From Chloroflexi bacterium RBG_13_53_26 (GTDB lineage Bacteria > Chloroflexota > Dehalococcoidia > UBA2247 > RBG-13-53-26), in NCBI GenBank assembly GCA_001795035.1, contig MGMW01000106.1, positions 1 to 9,095 on the forward strand: a stretch of DNA of 9,095 nt, written 5' to 3'. A program made the translations under genes and the position numbers. The notes beneath the pieces are model-generated. The model worked only from the letters and a program-made list of their open reading frames with translations. It did no database searches and was not told where the DNA came from. Shown one piece after another: positions 6,611 through 9,095 of the stretch; position 1 is the first letter of the stretch; each line of letters starts with the position of its first letter.

Positions 6611-6621
6611 CAGCGCATGCG

Positions 6622-6645
6622 GAATCTCAGGCTGTGCTCAGATTC
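6622..6645. terminator. hairpin between convergent genes, possible bidirectional terminator
   Basis: GAATCTCAG (6622-6630), loop GCTGTG, and CTCAGATTC (6637-6645) pair at 8 of 9 positions with a single C-C mismatch. The hairpin starts 11 bases after the MscS stop and lies in the 111-base gap before the convergent flotillin gene ends. There is no T-run on either side, so it is not a textbook intrinsic terminator, but its position fits one serving both strands. Confidence 0.4.
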
Positions 6646-6721
6646 AACACTCCCAGTCTATTACACCACCGTTTGCAGGATCTGTCGTCTTCGTGGCCTC
6701 ATTATGTAAAGAGAGTGCAGA

Positions 6722-8284
6722 CTATTCCTGGTCGCGACTCCTGATTGGGCGTTTGGAATGCGTTTCCCCGGTCTGGTCTTCGGCCTCCTCCATCTTGGTA
6801 CCAGCAAGTTTCCCGATTAGCTCTTTTATGCCAGTGCCACCCGTGGCGGTTCTCAGAATCTCATCTAAGGTGGCTATTGTCTGTGGAGAGATTTTGAGGA
6901 GATTGGCCAGAGGGCCATCTGCTGCAGGCCCATGCTCGCTGCCGCCAACGTTGCCGCCAAAGTATATCACCTTGAAGGCCTCGATAGATGCGATAGGTGC
7001 GGTGGCCTTCTCTATCATCTGGGGCATGGTCTCGATGAAGGTCTTGGCTACCTCAAGTTCCTTGGTGGCATCTGTAAACTTCTTCATAGCCTCAGCCTTC
7101 CTATCCAAGCCTTCGGCCTCAGCGAGAAGTTTCTTCAGCAAACCCATGGCTTCAGCCAGAAGCATCTTCTCCTTACCATCGGCTTCAGCCAGAAGTTGAG
7201 CTCTAGTACCATCAGCCTTGGCGAGCAAGCCTGCCTTGGTACCGTCAGCCTCGGCAAACATAAGGGCCTTCTTGCCATCGGCCTCTCCCAACTGCATGGC
7301 CTTGGTGGATTCACCTACTCCCTCACCTTCCAGAACCTTGGCTCTTTTGACACCCTCAGCCCTTACAATGGCCGCATTCTTCTCAGCCTCAGCAGGTTTT
7401 ATTACAGCAGACAGCAGCTCTTTCTCTTTCCTATCGGCTTCCTTATGAGCGAGAGTAGTCTGCTCCATGACCACTTCCTGCTTTGCAGTCGCTTCAGCCT
7501 TCGGCCCAGCCTGACTGGCCCTAGCTCTTTCGATAGCTACTGTGGCATCATACTGAGCCTTGAGGATATCCCTTTCCTTCTCTGCCTCGAATACCTCTGC
7601 CTGGGTTTGGGCCTGTCGGGTTTTCCATTCCCTTTCCTGCTCAACCTCTGTGACAGTAGCTGCCCGGTTGGCCTCGGCAGTCTTCTGTCGAGCATCCTGC
7701 TTCACTATTTCGATGGCTGGTGTACCAAGGGACTCAAAGTATCTAACCTCATCACCTATCCTGGTGACCACGAAACTGATCAGATCTATGCCTACCTTGT
7801 CGAAGAGGCCCTGCGCCATGTCAATGACCCTATTCTGAAAGGTGTCTCTGTCTTCATTGATTTCCTGGGGAGTCATCTTGCCCACGATGTCGCGGAAAGC
7901 ACCCTCAGCCACGCTCTGTACCATGGCGGTGATGTTGGTCTCGGTGGTTTCCTGCAGAGACTGTGCGGCCGCGGCCACTGAAGCCAGATCGCCCCTGACC
8001 TTGTAGACTATGGCAGCCTCGACATCAATGGGCACGCGGTTCTTGGCGAATATGCCAGCCCGCTGGACCTCCACCTTACGGGCCTGGAGGTCCAGGTAGT
8101 AGAGCTTCTGTACTACAGGCCATACGAACCTGCCGCCACCTATGGTGATTCTCACGCCGCCCATGCCCGTGGTTATGAGAGCTTGATGCGGCCCGGCCTT
8201 CTTGTAGCGATTTGCGCCCACACCAAGGACCAGGGCAAGGACCAGGATTATTCCTACAACTGAGCCTATGATTATCAAAGGCAT
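6722..8284 (-). CDS. flotillin-like SPFH/band 7 membrane protein
   Basis: A 520-residue membrane-anchored scaffold protein of the flotillin/SPFH family; bacterial relatives such as YuaG/FloT organise membrane microdomains. One N-terminal transmembrane segment (3-23, LIIIGSVVGIILVLALVLGV) is followed by the SPFH domain (about 27-200). That domain includes AGPHQALITTGMGG, KNRVPIDVEAAIVYKV and a stretch ending VGIDLISFVVTRIGD. A long Ala/Glu/Lys coiled coil (about 195-425) follows, with six 11-residue repeats at 332-397. The tail (440-520) has a glycine-rich stretch, SPQTIATLDEI and a highly charged end. The ATG is 3 bases after the nfeD stop, so translation is probably coupled; an AGGGGG 10 bases upstream, within the end of nfeD, can serve as ribosome site. 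Family identity is secure; the client proteins are unknown. Confidence 0.88.
   Translation of the reverse strand: MPLIIIGSVVGIILVLALVLGVGANRYKKAGPHQALITTGMGGVRITIGGGRFVWPVVQKLYYLDLQARKVEVQRAGIFAKNRVPIDVEAAIVYKVRGDLASVAAAAQSLQETTETNITAMVQSVAEGAFRDIVGKMTPQEINEDRDTFQNRVIDMAQGLFDKVGIDLISFVVTRIGDEVRYFESLGTPAIEIVKQDARQKTAEANRAATVTEVEQEREWKTRQAQTQAEVFEAEKERDILKAQYDATVAIERARASQAGPKAEATAKQEVVMEQTTLAHKEADRKEKELLSAVIKPAEAEKNAAIVRAEGVKRAKVLEGEGVGESTKAMQLGEADGKKALMFAEADGTKAGLLAKADGTRAQLLAEADGKEKMLLAEAMGLLKKLLAEAEGLDRKAEAMKKFTDATKELEVAKTFIETMPQMIEKATAPIASIEAFKVIYFGGNVGGSEHGPAADGPLANLLKISPQTIATLDEILRTATGGTGIKELIGKLAGTKMEEAEDQTGETHSKRPIRSRDQE
7094..7291 (-). repeat. six tandem 33-bp units encoding 11-residue coiled-coil repeats
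   Basis: Within the flotillin gene, residues 332-397 split without gaps into six 11-residue units: LGEADGKKALM, FAEADGTKAGL, LAKADGTRAQL, LAEADGKEKML, LAEAMGLLKKL and LAEAEGLDRKA. The shared pattern is a leucine start, then A-E-A-D-G. Hendecad repeats form coiled coils with little supertwist. Two degenerate units (AEG at 309-311, GEG at 320-322) precede the block in the same 11-residue step, then a 15-residue step breaks the register. DNA copies have diverged at synonymous sites, so the array is not freshly duplicated. Confidence 0.8.
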
Positions 8285-8287
8285 GTC

Positions 8288-8857
8288 CTAGATACCCCCT
8301 TTCTTGTCTATTGTTTTCGTGGATACGAACAGGGTGCTACCGACTGCCCTGGTTATGGTTACCTCCTGACCCTTAGCTATCTGTTCACCTCCTTCTGATC
8401 TTGCGGTGTGCCACACAGGCAAACCGTTTATCTCGCATTGCACCTTACCTACGCCATCCCTCTGGATGCTCTCGGTTACCGTGCCAGAGAGTCCTGTCAA
8501 TTGGCTTGCCGTGTAGCCCGACGTACCCTCAGACCTCCTCAGGAGATACCAGAAGCCTCCGAGAACCAGGCCGAGTATCGTTCCACCGATGATCCCCCCG
8601 CCAGCTCCCACCCAGGCGTTTGTGTCAAATGCGGCCATGGTGATAGCCCCTGAGAAGCCGAAGCCTGCAAGGAATCCCAGGAACGAGCCTGTGTTGAACA
8701 TTTTCGGTGTCTCGAAGGAATGATCTCCGAGGTGCAGAACGTCTCCCAGCCAGTCGCCGACTACGTCAGTGAATTCCCCCAGCATGAAGCTGATCAGTGC
8801 CAGTGCCAGTGCCCCGCACCCTATGCCAAAATAGATCCAGATGGCCGTAGACTCCAT
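8288..8857 (-). CDS. NfeD-family membrane protein, partner of the flotillin
   Basis: A 189-residue integral membrane protein with a C-terminal OB-fold of the NfeD type. Three hydrophobic segments are visible: 6-26, 56-76 and 80-106. Between the first two lies an acidic stretch (28-50) with GDWLGDVLHLGDHSFETP. The soluble domain (about 113-180) begins YTASQLTGLSGTVTES and contains KVQCEINGLPVWHTA and KGQEVTITRAVGSTLFV, which fits NfeD beta strands. It lacks the serine-protease domain of long NfeD proteins, so it is the short form that pairs with flotillins (YuaF-YuaG type in Bacillus). AGGAAG lies 7 bases before the ATG. The gene is first in a two-gene operon with only 3 bases to the flotillin ATG, which implies joint function at the membrane. 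Confidence 0.8.
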   Translation of the reverse strand: MESTAIWIYFGIGCGALALALISFMLGEFTDVVGDWLGDVLHLGDHSFETPKMFNTGSFLGFLAGFGFSGAITMAAFDTNAWVGAGGGIIGGTILGLVLGGFWYLLRRSEGTSGYTASQLTGLSGTVTESIQRDGVGKVQCEINGLPVWHTARSEGGEQIAKGQEVTITRAVGSTLFVSTKTIDKKGGI

Positions 8858-8920
8858 TGTGCCACTTCCTTTCTTGAGTCTCCTCCCACTCGCCGGCTAT
8901 GGCTCGTGCAGCATGGGCGG

Positions 8921-8950
8921 ATTATAGACTTCTAGACTTGCCTCCAACAA
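8921..8950 (-). promoter_or_regulatory. promoter of the nfeD-flotillin operon
   Basis: On the minus strand a consensus TATAAT (8926-8921) lies 18 bases downstream of TTGTTG (8950-8945), a weak -35 with only the TTG matching. The expected start near 8914 leaves a leader of about 57 bases to the nfeD ATG. I see no better candidate in the gap. Confidence 0.45.
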
Positions 8951-9095
8951 CTCCTCGTACAGCTTGAAGCCGGACAACAGCCGGGGCGAACATCTCTAGC
9001 CGCCGAGCCTCATCACTCACCCCATGTTTGGAAGCAACCCATTCTCCGTGACAGACAAAAACGGCGTTCGCCTCAGATAATATCATTGTTGGGCG
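8922..9095 (-). CDS. possible 3' end of an upstream minus-strand gene
   Basis: A minus-strand frame is open from the window edge to a TAA at 8924-8922, with one internal ATG at 9086. It encodes 54 residues from that ATG, including FVCHGEWVASKHGVSDEARR. I recognise no family. No ribosome site can be judged before the ATG because the window ends 9 bases upstream. The stop codon overlaps the TATAAT of the nfeD promoter, which is acceptable for a gene end but also fits a chance frame. A second minus-strand frame, between stops and ending at 8899-8897, reads KLYEELLEASLEVYNPPMLH, which also looks protein-like; a frameshifted remnant is therefore possible. Confidence is low. Confidence 0.25.
   Translation of the reverse strand, partial: RPTMILSEANAVFVCHGEWVASKHGVSDEARRLEMFAPAVVRLQAVRGVVGGKSRSL

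Noticed and set aside
6932..7981. 349-codon plus-strand open frame antisense to the flotillin gene
   Set aside because: It lies wholly inside the flotillin coding sequence, whose repeated Ala/Glu/Gly codons suppress antisense stops. It has no ribosome site, and its product is a Leu/Ser-rich composition shadow.
1..9095. Mobile element, CRISPR array, tRNA or rRNA, or defence system
   Set aside because: No transposase or integrase motifs, no terminal inverted or regular spaced repeats (the flotillin array is coding), and no tRNA-like cloverleaf or rRNA signature were seen on either strand.

Overview
This 9.1-kb window is ordinary bacterial chromosome: metabolic and envelope genes with short intergenic gaps, and no transposase, phage, CRISPR or RNA genes that I can recognise. 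Base composition is moderately GC-rich. Several genes have strong GGAGG-type ribosome sites, some have GTG starts, and sigma70-type promoter boxes are readable. The winged-helix protein and the NfeD/flotillin pair remind me of genomes of the Chloroflexota (Dehalococcoidia-like). That placement is a weak inference from family resemblance, not something the sequence proves.

Left region (1-3486). A gene that runs off the left edge starts at 55 on the minus strand, with its own extended -10 promoter and ribosome site. It is divergent from a plus-strand cluster. The cluster holds a biotin-carrying carboxyltransferase (pyruvate carboxylase subunit B / oxaloacetate decarboxylase alpha type, 311-1993), a crotonase-fold protein lacking both classical hydratase glutamates (2119-2916), and, 24 bases downstream, peptide methionine sulfoxide reductase MsrA (2941-3465). 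A biotin-dependent carboxyl transferase beside an acyl-CoA enzyme suggests central carbon or acyl-CoA metabolism. No biotin carboxylase partner lies in the window, so the transferase must work with a subunit encoded elsewhere.

Middle region (3598-6610, plus strand). A cytosolic GH13 alpha-amylase-family enzyme with all four catalytic regions is followed by a small winged-helix regulator. The regulator's leader carries a good promoter and a 30-bp dyad, a candidate autoregulatory operator. A compact MscS-type mechanosensitive channel comes next. An imperfect hairpin after the channel gene lies between it and the convergent genes on the right.

Right region (6722-9095, minus strand). A two-gene operon encodes a membrane-anchored NfeD protein and a flotillin-like SPFH protein separated by 3 bases, with a TATAAT promoter upstream of nfeD. 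The flotillin has six tandem 11-residue coiled-coil repeats. Such pairs are thought to organise membrane microdomains, and with MscS they give this half a membrane-homeostasis flavour. The last 170 bases may hold the tail of another minus-strand gene, but the evidence is thin.

I found no clearly new multi-gene system. The points most worth a second look are the regulator-leader dyad, the crotonase active-site substitutions, the flotillin repeat block and the unseen divergent gene at the left edge.
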